Below are positions 10,381 through 19,037 of a stretch of DNA of 64,000 nucleotides, in pieces. Every line of letters starts with the position of its first letter. Position 1 is the stretch's first letter. The stretch lies in NCBI GenBank assembly GCA_028283855.1, contig JAPWJX010000003.1, positions 310,001-374,000 on the forward strand, written 5' to 3'. The notes beneath the pieces were generated by a model, which worked only from the letters and a program-made list of their open reading frames with translations, made no database searches and was not told the origin of the DNA. The stretch is from Verrucomicrobium sp. GTDB lineage: Bacteria > Verrucomicrobiota > Verrucomicrobiia > Methylacidiphilales > GAS474. The position numbers and the translations under genes are program-made.

Positions 10381-12247
10381 TTTGCTCCAGCCTTTCGATC
10401 ATCGCCGCGGCCTCCGGCGGCGCGCCGAAAGGGCAGGCCGCCGCGCGGCGGTAAGCCTCGATCGCCTGCCGCGCCATCCCGCGCCGCGCGTAGTAGCGGG
10501 CCAGCGCGCCCTGGAAATAGCCGTTGTGCGGCTGGAGCCCCGCGATCCGCGCATAGCAGAGGTAGGCCTCCCCGCTCCGGCCCAGCAGCTCGTACGCCAT
10601 GCCCAGGCGCAGGTAGAGGCCGTCGTCGAGCGGGTCGGCATCCAGGGCCCGCTGGTACCACTCGATCGCCTCACGGCCCAGCACGTCGCGCTCCGCCGGA
10701 TCGGCGTGGAGGGAGGCCTCCGCGCGGTAAAAATCGCCCAGGCGCGCGGGGGCCTCGGAAAAGAGCGGGTCGCCCTGGGCCGCCTGCTTGAGCAGCGCCA
10801 CGGCGGGACGGAAGGGGATCGAGGAGAGCCGCTCCTCCACCTGCTGCCACGGGTAGTAGCCCCGCGCCGTCCGCCACGCCCCGAAAAGAAGCCCGGCGGC
10901 CAAGAGGACCGGCACGACGACCGCCGCCGCCGCCATCAGCCGCTTGAGGAAACGGCCCCGCCGCGTCAGGGGCGGCGCGGCGTCCAGCGCCAGGGGGCGG
11001 CGGCGCAGCCCCAGCCCGGCCAGGGTAAAGAGCGTCGCGGCACAGGCGGGCAAATGCATGGCGAAGTCGAGGAAGGAATGGACGGCCATCCCCGCCCAGG
11101 CGCCCAGGCCCGCGCAGACCAGGACGCGCCGCGTCCACGGCACGCCGCCGGAAGCGCGCCGCCGCGCCAGGCCCACGGTGGCCGTCACGACGAAGCCGAG
11201 CCCCAGCGCGAAGCCGGCCGCGCCGTAGTCGCACCAGAGATTGAGGTAATCGTCGTGCGCGTAGGTGGCCAGCGTGTCGTACGTCGCGTCATGGTAGCGC
11301 GGGTGGATGTGGACGAAGGTGGCGGGCCCGCTGCCGAACCAGAAATAGTCGCCGATGATCCGCACCGCGTCCGCCGCGATCTGGATGCGGACGTAGTGGC
11401 GCGCCCCGTCGTGGTGGAGCTGGTAGTTCACCTCCGCCAGCCGGTCCTGGGCCGCGTGGGAGGCGGTCAGGGCGGCCATGCCGACGGCCAGCGCGGCGGC
11501 GAAGAAGCCGATCGGGTAGTAGGCCGGAATGCGCGCGTGGCGCAGGGCGAAGAAGGTGACGGTCAGAAGGACGAAGAGAAGCCCGACCCAGCTTCCCCGG
11601 GAAAGGGAAAGCGCGATGCCGGCCATGAAGAGCGTGGCCGCGCCCGCGCAGGCCAGCCGCAGGAGGGGCCGCTCCGGAACGAAAAGGGCCAGGGAAAGGG
11701 CGGCCGCCACGGCCATGTAGAGGAACGCGCCGTAATGGTTCGGGCAGCCGAATGTGCCGGTCAGCCGCGGGAAATAGTGGAGGGCGACCGATTCTCCCCA
11801 CGGCAGGAACCCCGGATGCCAGCGCAGCCAGAAGGAGAAAAGGACGACGCCCAGCGCCGTGGCGACAAGGCCGCCCACCACCCACACCCCGTCGAACGCG
11901 CGCAGGATCCGGTAGCGGGCCACCCAGAAAATCGCCGCGTAGGAGGCCACCTGCATCACCTCCAGCCGCGCCAGGTATTCGACGGGCGCGGTGAAATAGC
12001 GGGCGATGGCGTAGAGGAGGAAGGCGGCGGCGAATCCGTCGATCCAATCGGGCGGGCGCAGCGGCGCGCGGCGCTCCTTCCACACCACGGGGACCTGAAG
12101 GAGGAGCAGGAAAGCCGCCACGACGAAGAAGGGAGCCTGGACCCAGACGCGGGCCCCGCCCATGGCCACGGCGGGCCAGGCGATGAGGAGAAAGAGAAGG
12201 AAGGCGTTGACGGCCGAGACGACGCGCGCGAGGAGCCCCCGTTCCAT
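10358..12247 (-). CDS. O-antigen ligase/polymerase-like membrane protein with C-terminal TPR domain
   Basis: This 629-residue protein has about ten to twelve hydrophobic helices in residues 1-460. It has a large loop typical of the Wzy_C/O-antigen ligase family, containing LTGTFGCPNHYGAFLYM, LSLSRGSWVGLL and YAHDDYLNLWCDYGAAG. After a final helix (about 438-458) comes a TPR region (about 510-610: EAIEWYQRALDADPLDDGLY, LQPHNGYFQGALARYYARRG). Such proteins join or polymerise surface glycans, or transfer glycans to proteins, at the periplasmic face. TPR-bearing versions are common in environmental bacteria. The acceptor is unknown. It is divergent from rnpB. Confidence 0.8.
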   Translation of the reverse strand: MERGLLARVVSAVNAFLLFLLIAWPAVAMGGARVWVQAPFFVVAAFLLLLQVPVVWKERRAPLRPPDWIDGFAAAFLLYAIARYFTAPVEYLARLEVMQVASYAAIFWVARYRILRAFDGVWVVGGLVATALGVVLFSFWLRWHPGFLPWGESVALHYFPRLTGTFGCPNHYGAFLYMAVAAALSLALFVPERPLLRLACAGAATLFMAGIALSLSRGSWVGLLFVLLTVTFFALRHARIPAYYPIGFFAAALAVGMAALTASHAAQDRLAEVNYQLHHDGARHYVRIQIAADAVRIIGDYFWFGSGPATFVHIHPRYHDATYDTLATYAHDDYLNLWCDYGAAGFALGLGFVVTATVGLARRRASGGVPWTRRVLVCAGLGAWAGMAVHSFLDFAMHLPACAATLFTLAGLGLRRRPLALDAAPPLTRRGRFLKRLMAAAAVVVPVLLAAGLLFGAWRTARGYYPWQQVEERLSSIPFRPAVALLKQAAQGDPLFSEAPARLGDFYRAEASLHADPAERDVLGREAIEWYQRALDADPLDDGLYLRLGMAYELLGRSGEAYLCYARIAGLQPHNGYFQGALARYYARRGMARQAIEAYRRAAACPFGAPPEAAAMIERLEQKEKAPTP

Positions 12248-12293
12248 GAGGGGCCGATTATCCCGGGCTCCCCGCCCGGGCGCAAGAGCGGCC

Positions 12294-12321
12294 TTGCGGG
12301 CGACCGCGATCCGGCTACGCT
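12294..12321 (+). promoter_or_regulatory. Candidate promoter of rnpB
   Basis: TTGCGG (12294-12299), 16 nt, TACGCT (12316-12321). Initiation 7-9 nt downstream coincides with the P1 5' strand of RNase P RNA. Confidence 0.5.
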
Positions 12322-12329
12322 TTGCCCCA

Positions 12330-12739
12330 TGGGCGGTCGCCGCCCGGGCGGCTTGCCGTCCGGGAGGAAAGTCCGAACACCATCAGGCAGCATGCCGCTG
12401 GAAGACGGCGGAGCCGCGTCCGCGTAAGCGGCGCGGTATGGAAAGTGTCACAGAAAACGAAACCGCCGGATGCGGGTGACCGCGTCCGGCAAGGGTGAAA
12501 AGGCGGGGTAAGAGCCCACCGCCCGGCCGGCGACGGCCGGGGACAGGACAAACCCCATGCGGTGCAAGGCCAAACAGAGGAGATGGGTTGCCTGACCCGG
12601 CCCTTCGGAAGAAGGGCCGTCCTCGGGTAAGGCCGCACCACGGCCGCAGGGCCGGGACCATCCCCCGCGAGGGGGAAGGTAGAGTAATGGCGACCCCCGC
12701 CGTTGTAAGGCGGCGGGAACAGAATTCGGCTTAGGCCCA
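12330..12739 (+). ncRNA. rnpB: RNase P RNA, bacterial class A
   Basis: This is the catalytic RNA that matures tRNA 5' ends. All invariant blocks are present in order: GAGGAAAGTCCGAAC (P4 5' strand), a GGGTAAGAGCCCACC segment, AGGACAAACCC, AGAGTAATGGCG, and the closing ACAGAATTCGGCTTA. TGGGC at 12330-12334 can pair with GCCCA at 12735-12739 to form P1, giving a length of 410 nt. Stable stems (CGGCCCTTC/GAAGGGCCG, CCCCCGCGAGGGGG) fit the P12 and specificity arms. The ends are set by the P1 pairing and may be off by a few bases. Confidence 0.95.
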
Positions 12740-12745
12740 TAAAAC

Positions 12746-12779
12746 GCCGGGCCGCTCCGGGAAACCGGGACGGCCCGGC
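12746..12779 (+). terminator. GC hairpin after rnpB
   Basis: GCCGGGCCG (12746-12754) pairs perfectly with CGGCCCGGC (12771-12779), with an inner CCGG-GAAA-CCGG stem. No U-run follows, so it could be a terminator or a 3'-processing boundary. Confidence 0.5.
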
Positions 12780-12800
12780 TCCAATTTGAGAAAGGAAACG

Positions 12801-13583
12801 ATGAAGAAAAAGGAAGTCGACGCTCTCTTGGAAACGGTGCACCGCCAGGTGGAGGCGGAACGGAACGTCCCGCTGCCGCTGCGGCAGGTGCTGGAGGAAG
12901 CCTACGGCCAGGCCGGCGTCCTCCTGGCCAAGGAAAAGGCCCGCTGGCACCGCCACGAGAACGGCGGCGGCTGGGTCCGGGACGACGCCCGCGTCGATGC
13001 CGGCGCGTTCCTAGGCCCCCAGTCCGCCGTCCACGGGCCGCGCACCTCCCTGGGCCCGAACACGAAGGTGGAAGGCCGCGCGGTCGTCGGCGCCGGGGTG
13101 AGGGCGACGGGCAAGACCCGCATCGACAGCTCCCTGGTCACCGCCGAGGAAACGAAGACGCCCGGCCTGGGCGGCGCCCGGCTCAAGGGGATCGACCTGA
13201 TCGGCAGCGAGGTGTCCTACGCATTCGTCCAAAACAGCTCCCTCGTCGAAAGCCGCGTCCGCCAGGGGCGGGTGCAAAACAGCACGCTGACCGGCACGCA
13301 CGCGCACGGCGTGGACGCCCTGAACATCAGCGACTCGTCCGTGACCGGCGCGGAGATCGACAACTCCGTCGTCGCCAACTCCGTGGTGGGGAAGAAGTCC
13401 CTCGTCCGCGAGGCGCTCCTGGTCGACACCGACCTGAAGCCGGGCCGCAGCGTCGTCGGCGTGGAAATGGCCAAGGGCCACGTCGAGCGCCCGCAGCTGC
13501 CCGACTACGACGCCTACGAGGCGATGGAGCGCAGCGGCGCGGCCAAGCCCCGCCGCAGCCTGCCCCGCCAGCGCGTCCGCTAG
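12801..13583 (+). CDS. Beta-helix (bactofilin- or hexapeptide-like) protein of unknown function
   Basis: This 260-residue protein has a charged helical N-terminus (MKKKEVDALLETVHRQVEAE) that reaches about residue 60. Short repeats with regularly spaced small hydrophobics follow (GAFLGPQSAVHGPRTSLGPN, SYAFVQNSSLVESRVRQG, VQNSTLTGTHAHG, ISDSSVTGAEIDNSVVANS), the look of a stacked beta-helix. The tail is Arg/Pro-rich. It may be a bactofilin-like or polymeric scaffold, or a hexapeptide-repeat protein without enzymatic residues. ATG at 12801 follows GAAAGGA; an ATG-like start 15 nt upstream is worse placed. Its stop overlaps the stop of the convergent HAD gene by 3 nt. Confidence 0.7.
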   Translation: MKKKEVDALLETVHRQVEAERNVPLPLRQVLEEAYGQAGVLLAKEKARWHRHENGGGWVRDDARVDAGAFLGPQSAVHGPRTSLGPNTKVEGRAVVGAGVRATGKTRIDSSLVTAEETKTPGLGGARLKGIDLIGSEVSYAFVQNSSLVESRVRQGRVQNSTLTGTHAHGVDALNISDSSVTGAEIDNSVVANSVVGKKSLVREALLVDTDLKPGRSVVGVEMAKGHVERPQLPDYDAYEAMERSGAAKPRRSLPRQRVR

Positions 13584-14260
13584 ACTCTGTCGACCACGGC
13601 GAAGAACGCCGCCGGATCGGAGAGGTCATCCAGGACGGCGGTGGCCCCGCAGGCGGCCAGCTCCGCCGCCGGAAAGTGGCCCGTGCCGACGCCGATCGAC
13701 CGGGCCCCGATCGCCTGCGCGCAGGCCACGTCGTGCGGCGTGTCACCGACGATGAAAACCTCCTCCGGCTTGAAATCCCGGCCGTGCCGGTCCCGCGCCC
13801 GGGAAAGGGCGAAGGGGCCCAGCTCGTTCCGCACCGCGCTGTCGTCGGCAAAGGCGCCGAACTCGAAGTAGTGCCACACCTTGTAATGCTCCAGCTTCAG
13901 CCGCGCGCCGCGCTGGAGGTTTCCGGTGAGGAGGCCCTGGGCCAGGTCGGACCGGAGGCGGACCGCCTCCAGGATTTCCAGGATGCCCGGGTGGAGCGTG
14001 CCGGTCGCGCGGGGCAGCTCGGCGGCCAGGTTTTCCAGATAGCGCTCATGGAGGACGCGGACGCTTTCCTCGCTCCAGGGGACATTGAAATGGGCGTGGA
14101 GCTGCCGGGCGATGAAGGTGTCGGTCCGCCCCCGGAAATCGACGACGCCCGGCGGGCTGTCGATGCCGGTGATCTCCTTCCAGGCGCGGTAAAAGGCGCT
14201 CTGCCCGGCCCGGCCGGTGTCCAGCAGCGTGCCGTCGATGTCCCAGAGGATCAGCTTCAT
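13580..14260 (-). CDS. HAD-superfamily hydrolase (phosphoglycolate phosphatase-like)
   Basis: This 226-residue protein has all HAD motifs: MKLILWDIDGTLLDTGRAG (nucleophile and acid aspartates), GLLTGN (motif II), a lysine-bearing cap-proximal segment, and VFIVGDTPHDVACAQAIGA (motif III/IV). An alpha-helical C1 cap lies between motifs I and II, as in Gph/PGP enzymes. It likely dephosphorylates a small metabolite. The start is chosen at the conserved motif I (ATG at 14260) rather than an upstream ATG at 14296 that adds a hydrophobic tail. It is divergent from the glycosyltransferase gene. Confidence 0.88.
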   Translation of the reverse strand: MKLILWDIDGTLLDTGRAGQSAFYRAWKEITGIDSPPGVVDFRGRTDTFIARQLHAHFNVPWSEESVRVLHERYLENLAAELPRATGTLHPGILEILEAVRLRSDLAQGLLTGNLQRGARLKLEHYKVWHYFEFGAFADDSAVRNELGPFALSRARDRHGRDFKPEEVFIVGDTPHDVACAQAIGARSIGVGTGHFPAAELAACGATAVLDDLSDPAAFFAVVDRV

Positions 14261-14325
14261 GGGAAACAAGTAACCCAGAAAAACGGCTTGTACCACCGCA
14301 AACGCTTGGCCACCCTCCGCCCAGC

Positions 14326-15432
14326 GTGAGCAAGCGCATCCTCATCCTCACCGCCAGCTTCGGCGAGGGGCACAACACCGCCGCGCGGAACCTGGAAGCC
14401 GCCCTCCGCCTGGAAGGAGCCGCGGAAGTGGAAACCGTCGACCTCTTCCAGGTCTATGGCCGGGTCAACGAATGGTCCCGCCGCGCCTACCTGACGGCGA
14501 TCAACCGCCTGCCGCTGGCCTGGCAGGGGATCTACTTCCTCTTGGACAAGACGCCGCTCATGGAATGGCACCTTCCCTTCCTGGCCAAGGCCCGCCGGGC
14601 CCTGGCGGAAAAGATCGCCGCCTTCCGGCCCGACGCCGTCGTCTCCGTCTACCCCGTCTACGCCTTCCTCCTGCGCGGGCTGCCCGGCGCGTTCCGCCGC
14701 GTCACGGTGGTGACCGACTCGATCAGCATCAATTCCCTCTGGTACCGCGTGCCGAGCGATTGGTACCTGGTCCCCAACGAGGAGACCGCCGCCGTCCTGC
14801 GGGAGGCGGGCGTTCCGGCGGAAAAGCTCCGCGTCTTCGGCTTCCCGGTGCAGCCCGCCTTCGCCCGTCCGGAGGAAGCCCCGCCCCTGCCCGACCTCTC
14901 CGCCGGAGGACGCCCCCGCATCCTCTACGTCATCAATTCCGGCAAGCAAAAGGCCCCTCTCCTCATCGCCCGCCTCCTGGAGCGCGCGGGGTGGGACCTG
15001 ACCGTCACCGTGGGCCGGGACGAGGCGCTCCACCGGCGGATCTCCGCCCAAGTCGCCGCGGCGGGTGCGGAAGGCCGCGTCCGCGTCCTGGGCTGGACGA
15101 AGGAGATGCCCCAGCTTCTCCTCAGCCACCACGTCCTCCTCTCCAAGGCGGGCGGGGCCACCGTCCAGGAGGCGGTCGCCGCCCGCTGCCCGATGATCGT
15201 CAACCAGGTCGTCCCCGGCCAGGAGGAGGGCAACTACGAGCTGCTCCGCCGCAACCAGGCCGGAGTCCTGGCCTCCCGGCCCGCCGACATCGCCGCTTGG
15301 CTCGACCGGCTCTTCGCCCAGGAGGGGCGGCTCTGGTCCCTCTGGCGGCGGAACATCGCCGCCATCAGCCGCCCCCGCAGCGCCCTGGACAGCGCCCGCT
15401 TCATCCTGGAACTGCCGGACCGGGCGGGGTAG
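14326..15432 (+). CDS. GT28-type glycosyltransferase (MGDG synthase / UgtP-like)
   Basis: This 368-residue protein is organised like diacylglycerol glucosyl/galactosyltransferases. The N-terminal domain begins KRILILTASFGEGHNTAARN (the loop that binds lipid substrate) and VVSVYPVYAFLL. The C-terminal domain has RILYVINSGKQKAPLLIARL, VLGWTKEMPQLL and the nucleotide-sugar signature LSKAGGATVQEAVAARCPM followed by PGQEEGN. It probably makes a glycolipid at the inner membrane. The start is GTG at 14326, immediately before the conserved beta-strand. Lipid acceptor and sugar are inferred from the family. birA follows after 9 nt. Confidence 0.87.
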   Translation: MSKRILILTASFGEGHNTAARNLEAALRLEGAAEVETVDLFQVYGRVNEWSRRAYLTAINRLPLAWQGIYFLLDKTPLMEWHLPFLAKARRALAEKIAAFRPDAVVSVYPVYAFLLRGLPGAFRRVTVVTDSISINSLWYRVPSDWYLVPNEETAAVLREAGVPAEKLRVFGFPVQPAFARPEEAPPLPDLSAGGRPRILYVINSGKQKAPLLIARLLERAGWDLTVTVGRDEALHRRISAQVAAAGAEGRVRVLGWTKEMPQLLLSHHVLLSKAGGATVQEAVAARCPMIVNQVVPGQEEGNYELLRRNQAGVLASRPADIAAWLDRLFAQEGRLWSLWRRNIAAISRPRSALDSARFILELPDRAG

Positions 15433-15441
15433 AAAGGCGGG

Positions 15442-16416
15442 GTGCACGCCCCCGCGCTTCCCCCGGACGCCGCCATCCTCCGCGCCCTCTTCGCCGCGCG
15501 GGACAGCTACGTCTCCGGCAGCGCGCTGGCCGAGCAGCTCGGCGTCACCCGCGCCGCCGTCTGGAAGCGGATGGAATCGCTCCAGGAAATCGGCTACCCG
15601 ATCCTCTCCCAGCCCCACTCCGGCTACCGGCTGGACGAGGCCCTGCCCGACATCCTCTGCGCGGACGAGATCATCGCCCGCCTGCCCGCCACCCGCATCC
15701 CGTGGCGGCCCGTCGTCTTCGCCGAAACCCAGTCGACCAACGACCTGGCGAACCGCGAGGCCCACATCGGCCACCCGCAAGGCCTCTGCATCGCCGCCGA
15801 CCGCCAGACCAAGGGACGGGGCCGCCGGGGCCGCTCCTGGCACGCCCGCGCGGGAGACAGCCTGCTGGCCTCCGTCCTCCTGCGGCCCGGCTGGCCGCTG
15901 ACCCAGGTGGCGCGGCTCACCATCGTCGCCAGCCTGGCCATCGCGGAGGCGGCCGAGTCGCTCGTCCCCGCGCGGATCGACATCAAGTGGCCGAACGACC
16001 TCTTCCACGACGGGCGCAAGCTGGGCGGCATCCTCACGGAGATCTCCGCCGACGCGGAGACCATCGGCGCCGCCGTCGTCGGCTTCGGCGTCAACTGCCG
16101 CCAGCTCCCTTCCGACTTCCCGGAGGAACTGCGCGCCAAGGCCACCTCCCTGTGCCAGCTCGCGGGCGGCTCCGTCCGCCGCGCCGACCTCCTCCTGGCC
16201 ATCCTCACCCGGCTCGACGCCTGGATCGCCGCCCCCTTCGAGGAGGCGCGCGAGGCCTGGGCCCGCCGCTGCCTCTCCCTGGGCCGCCTCGTCTCCGTCG
16301 AGACCGCCTCCGGCCCGCGCCAGGGCCAGGCCCTGGGCCTCGACGAAAACGGCGCCCTCCTCCTGCGCGGGGAGAACGGCCGCGTGGAGGCGATCACCGC
16401 GGGCGACATCGCATGA
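15442..16416 (+). CDS. birA: Bifunctional biotin ligase / biotin operon repressor
   Basis: This 324-residue protein has an N-terminal winged helix (about residues 10-65, LAEQLGVTRAAVWKRMESLQ), so it is the DNA-binding type. The ligase domain has ETQSTNDLAN, the biotinyl-AMP loop GRGRRGRSWH and KWPNDLFHDGRKLGGILTE. The C-terminal SH3-like domain ends with AITAGDIA. It activates biotin and attaches it to carboxylases, and may repress biotin genes, none of which are in the window. It starts at GTG 15442 and overlaps the following TPR gene by 4 nt. Confidence 0.94.
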   Translation: MHAPALPPDAAILRALFAARDSYVSGSALAEQLGVTRAAVWKRMESLQEIGYPILSQPHSGYRLDEALPDILCADEIIARLPATRIPWRPVVFAETQSTNDLANREAHIGHPQGLCIAADRQTKGRGRRGRSWHARAGDSLLASVLLRPGWPLTQVARLTIVASLAIAEAAESLVPARIDIKWPNDLFHDGRKLGGILTEISADAETIGAAVVGFGVNCRQLPSDFPEELRAKATSLCQLAGGSVRRADLLLAILTRLDAWIAAPFEEAREAWARRCLSLGRLVSVETASGPRQGQALGLDENGALLLRGENGRVEAITAGDIA

Positions 16417-19037
16417 GGCGGGCGGGCGCGCTCCTGCTCTCCCTGGCCTGCCTGGCCTCCGCCCACGCGGCGCCCCCCTCCCGTTCCGCCAAGGCCGCGC
16501 CCGCCGCGGCCCCCTCCCCCTTCGACCTCCATCACGGCGACGATTACCTGCAAAGCGCCGCCCCGACCGCTCCCGATCCGGAGGCCCTGGCCGCGCAGGC
16601 GGAAGCCCTGGCCGCCCGCGGCGACGACGCCGGGGCCCGGGAAATCATCGCCCGCTATCTGGCCGCGGCGCCGGACGGCCCCTCCGCCGAGGAGCTGGCA
16701 TTCTGGCGCGCCTTCTGCGCCTACCGGATGAAGGACCCCAAGGCGGAGGACGAGCTGCGCGCCTTTCTTAAGCTCCATCCGCAGGGCCCGCGCGCCTTCG
16801 AGGCCCGCCGCACCCTGGGCCTCCTGGAACGGCGGGAAGGAAAAGCCGCCGAGGCGGCCAAACTCTTCGACCGCCTGGCCGCCGACTCCGCCGACCGGCC
16901 CCACCGCGCGGCCGAGGCCCGGCTCCTCGCCTTCCTGGCCCGCGCGGAAGCGGCCGATCCCGTCCTGCGGGCGGAAGCCGCCGCCGCCTTCCCCGCGCTG
17001 GCCGCCGACGGCGCGTGCGACCAGCCCGCCGCGCTGGAGATGGGCGCGCTGCGGCTCGGCTCCGGCTTCCTGGACGCCGGGGACGCGGAAAGCGCGCTTT
17101 CCCTCCTCCGCTTTCTGCGGCCCCGCGCGGCGCTGGACTCCGCGCAGCAGGAACGCCGGAGCGCGCTGAAGGAGGAATCCCTTTCCCATCCCGAAGAGGC
17201 CGCCGAATTGGGCGCGCTCCAGGACGCCCTGGCGAAGGACCTCGCCTCCCTGGACGCCGTGCCCGACTACGACGCCGCCTGGCGGCTGCGCGCCGCCTCC
17301 GCCTACGCCCGGACGGGCCGCCAGCGGGAGGCCGCGCTCCTCCTGGCCGACGCGCTGCCGTCCTGGCCCGCCTCCTCCAAGGCCGCCGCAGCGACGCAGC
17401 TGGCCGCCGCCTACGCCGCGCTGGAACGCTGGCCGGAAACGCTCCGCGCCGTCGACGCGGCGGGAGAGCCCACGCCCGCCCTGCGCCTCCTCCGCGCCCA
17501 GGCGCAACAGAATCTGGGCGAGCCGGCGGCGGCGATCGCCACCCTCCAGGCGCTCCGCGCCGGGCCTCCCTCCCCGGAAAACGAGCGGGCCGGATTCCTC
17601 CTGGGCCGCGCGCTGCTCCAAGCCGGACGCCCGGCCGAGGCGGAGGCCGCCTTCGCCGCCCTCCTGCGCGATTATCCAAAGACCTCCTTCCGCGAAGCCG
17701 CCGTCTATTGGACCGGCCGCTCCCTTTACGACGAGGGGAAATACAAGGAGGCCCGCGCCGCATGGGAGCAAGGCCGCGCCGCCTTTCCCGCGGGCTCCCT
17801 CCGTGCCGAGTGCCTCTATTGGGAAGCCCGCGCGCGGTGCGCGGCAAAGGACTACGCGGGCGCGGCAGAGGCCGTGGAGGCCTTCCGCAAAGAGTTTCCC
17901 GACGGCCCGGAAAAGGACGAGGCCGCCGTCCTGCTGGCCGATTGCCGCCTGGCCGTGGGCCGCTACGCGGAAGGGATCGCCCTCCTGGAACAGGCCACGC
18001 CCTCCGGCACCTCCCTCTCCGGCTACGCGGCGCTCCGCCTGGGCGCGGCGCGGGAAGCCCTGGGCCGGGAGGCGGACGCGGCGGCGGGCTACGCCGCCTT
18101 CCTCAAGGCGGTCCCGGAGAGTCCCTCCGCCCCGGAGCTCTTGGCCCGCGCCGCGCGGATCGACCTCCGCTCCGGGCGGGAAGCCGACGCCCTCTCCCTT
18201 CTCCTCGGCGCGGCGGAACAATCCGGCGACGGGCCGAACGCCGACCCTCTTTTTCTCCAGCTCGCCGCGCTAGGCCGGATTCCCGCGCTGCGGCCCGGCC
18301 TGGACAAGGCCCTCGACGGCTGGAGCGGGGACGCCGCCCGCCCGTCCCTGGCCGCGCGCGCCTGCTGGACCCAAAGCCGCCTGGCGAACGATCCGAAGCC
18401 GGCCCTTCTGCGCGGCGCCGCGCTCGACGCGCCGCACGTCGGCCCGGCCCTCCGCGCCGACTTCGCCGACGCCCTGCGCGAGGCCGGAAGGAAAGAGGAA
18501 GCCCGCGCCGCCTACGAGGCGCTCCTGCCCACGGCGCAGGCCGCCCGGGGCCACGCGGGCCTGGGCCTTCTGCGCCTCCCCGCCGACCCGGAAGGGGCCC
18601 GGACCGAATTCCAAGCGGCGGCCCAGGGCGCGCCCGACGCCGCGCTGGCCCCGGCCTGGAAAGCCTGGGCGGAGCTGGACGAAAAGGCGGGCCGGGCCGA
18701 GGCGGCGCGGAGCGATTGGGAACGGCTGCTGGCCCTCCCCGGACTGCCCGCCGCGACGGCGGTGGCCGCCCTCAACCACCTGGGCGATCTTTATCTAGCC
18801 TCCGGCCATCCGGAAAAGGCGATCCCCTGCTACCAGCGCATCTACGTCATGTATGGCCGCTGGCCCGATTACGTGGCCCGCGCCTACTGGGAAAGCGGCC
18901 AAGCCTTCGAGAAGCTCGACCGGAAACCGGAGGCGGTGGCCACGTACAAGGAACTCGCCGGCCGGAGCGACCTGGCCTCCTTCACGGAAACCGCCCTGGC
19001 CCGGCAGCGGCTCAAGGAGCTGGCGCCTTTAAGCTGA
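16413..19037 (+). CDS. Large secreted TPR-repeat protein
   Basis: An 874-residue protein. A signal peptide (MRRAGALLLSLACLASAHAA) is followed by an almost entirely helical, Ala-rich chain of TPR or TPR-like repeats. The clearest are around residues 400-520 (LLQAGRPAEAEAAFAALLRD, WTGRSLYDEGKYKEARAAWE, YAGAAEAVEAFRKEFPDGP) and at the C-terminus (LYLASGHPEKAIPCYQRIY). The 'YPKTSFREAAVYWTGRSLY' style resembles YbgF/BamD-type periplasmic TPRs. It is most likely a periplasmic scaffold. Its ATG overlaps the birA stop, but the functional connection is unclear. The 3' end overlaps the convergent argE-like gene by 9 nt. Confidence 0.82.
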   Translation: MRRAGALLLSLACLASAHAAPPSRSAKAAPAAAPSPFDLHHGDDYLQSAAPTAPDPEALAAQAEALAARGDDAGAREIIARYLAAAPDGPSAEELAFWRAFCAYRMKDPKAEDELRAFLKLHPQGPRAFEARRTLGLLERREGKAAEAAKLFDRLAADSADRPHRAAEARLLAFLARAEAADPVLRAEAAAAFPALAADGACDQPAALEMGALRLGSGFLDAGDAESALSLLRFLRPRAALDSAQQERRSALKEESLSHPEEAAELGALQDALAKDLASLDAVPDYDAAWRLRAASAYARTGRQREAALLLADALPSWPASSKAAAATQLAAAYAALERWPETLRAVDAAGEPTPALRLLRAQAQQNLGEPAAAIATLQALRAGPPSPENERAGFLLGRALLQAGRPAEAEAAFAALLRDYPKTSFREAAVYWTGRSLYDEGKYKEARAAWEQGRAAFPAGSLRAECLYWEARARCAAKDYAGAAEAVEAFRKEFPDGPEKDEAAVLLADCRLAVGRYAEGIALLEQATPSGTSLSGYAALRLGAAREALGREADAAAGYAAFLKAVPESPSAPELLARAARIDLRSGREADALSLLLGAAEQSGDGPNADPLFLQLAALGRIPALRPGLDKALDGWSGDAARPSLAARACWTQSRLANDPKPALLRGAALDAPHVGPALRADFADALREAGRKEEARAAYEALLPTAQAARGHAGLGLLRLPADPEGARTEFQAAAQGAPDAALAPAWKAWAELDEKAGRAEAARSDWERLLALPGLPAATAVAALNHLGDLYLASGHPEKAIPCYQRIYVMYGRWPDYVARAYWESGQAFEKLDRKPEAVATYKELAGRSDLASFTETALARQRLKELAPLS

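Noticed and set aside
15624-18221. An 865-codon minus-strand open frame opposite birA and the TPR gene
   Set aside because: It is a Gly/Arg-rich antisense product of GC-rich coding DNA with no motif; the plus strand carries birA and TPR signatures.
14472-19037. An apparently 1500-residue plus-strand protein ending with the TPR gene
   Set aside because: Only the part from 16413 has a start overlap with birA, a signal peptide and TPR repeats; the upstream part is out of frame with the glycosyltransferase and birA genes.
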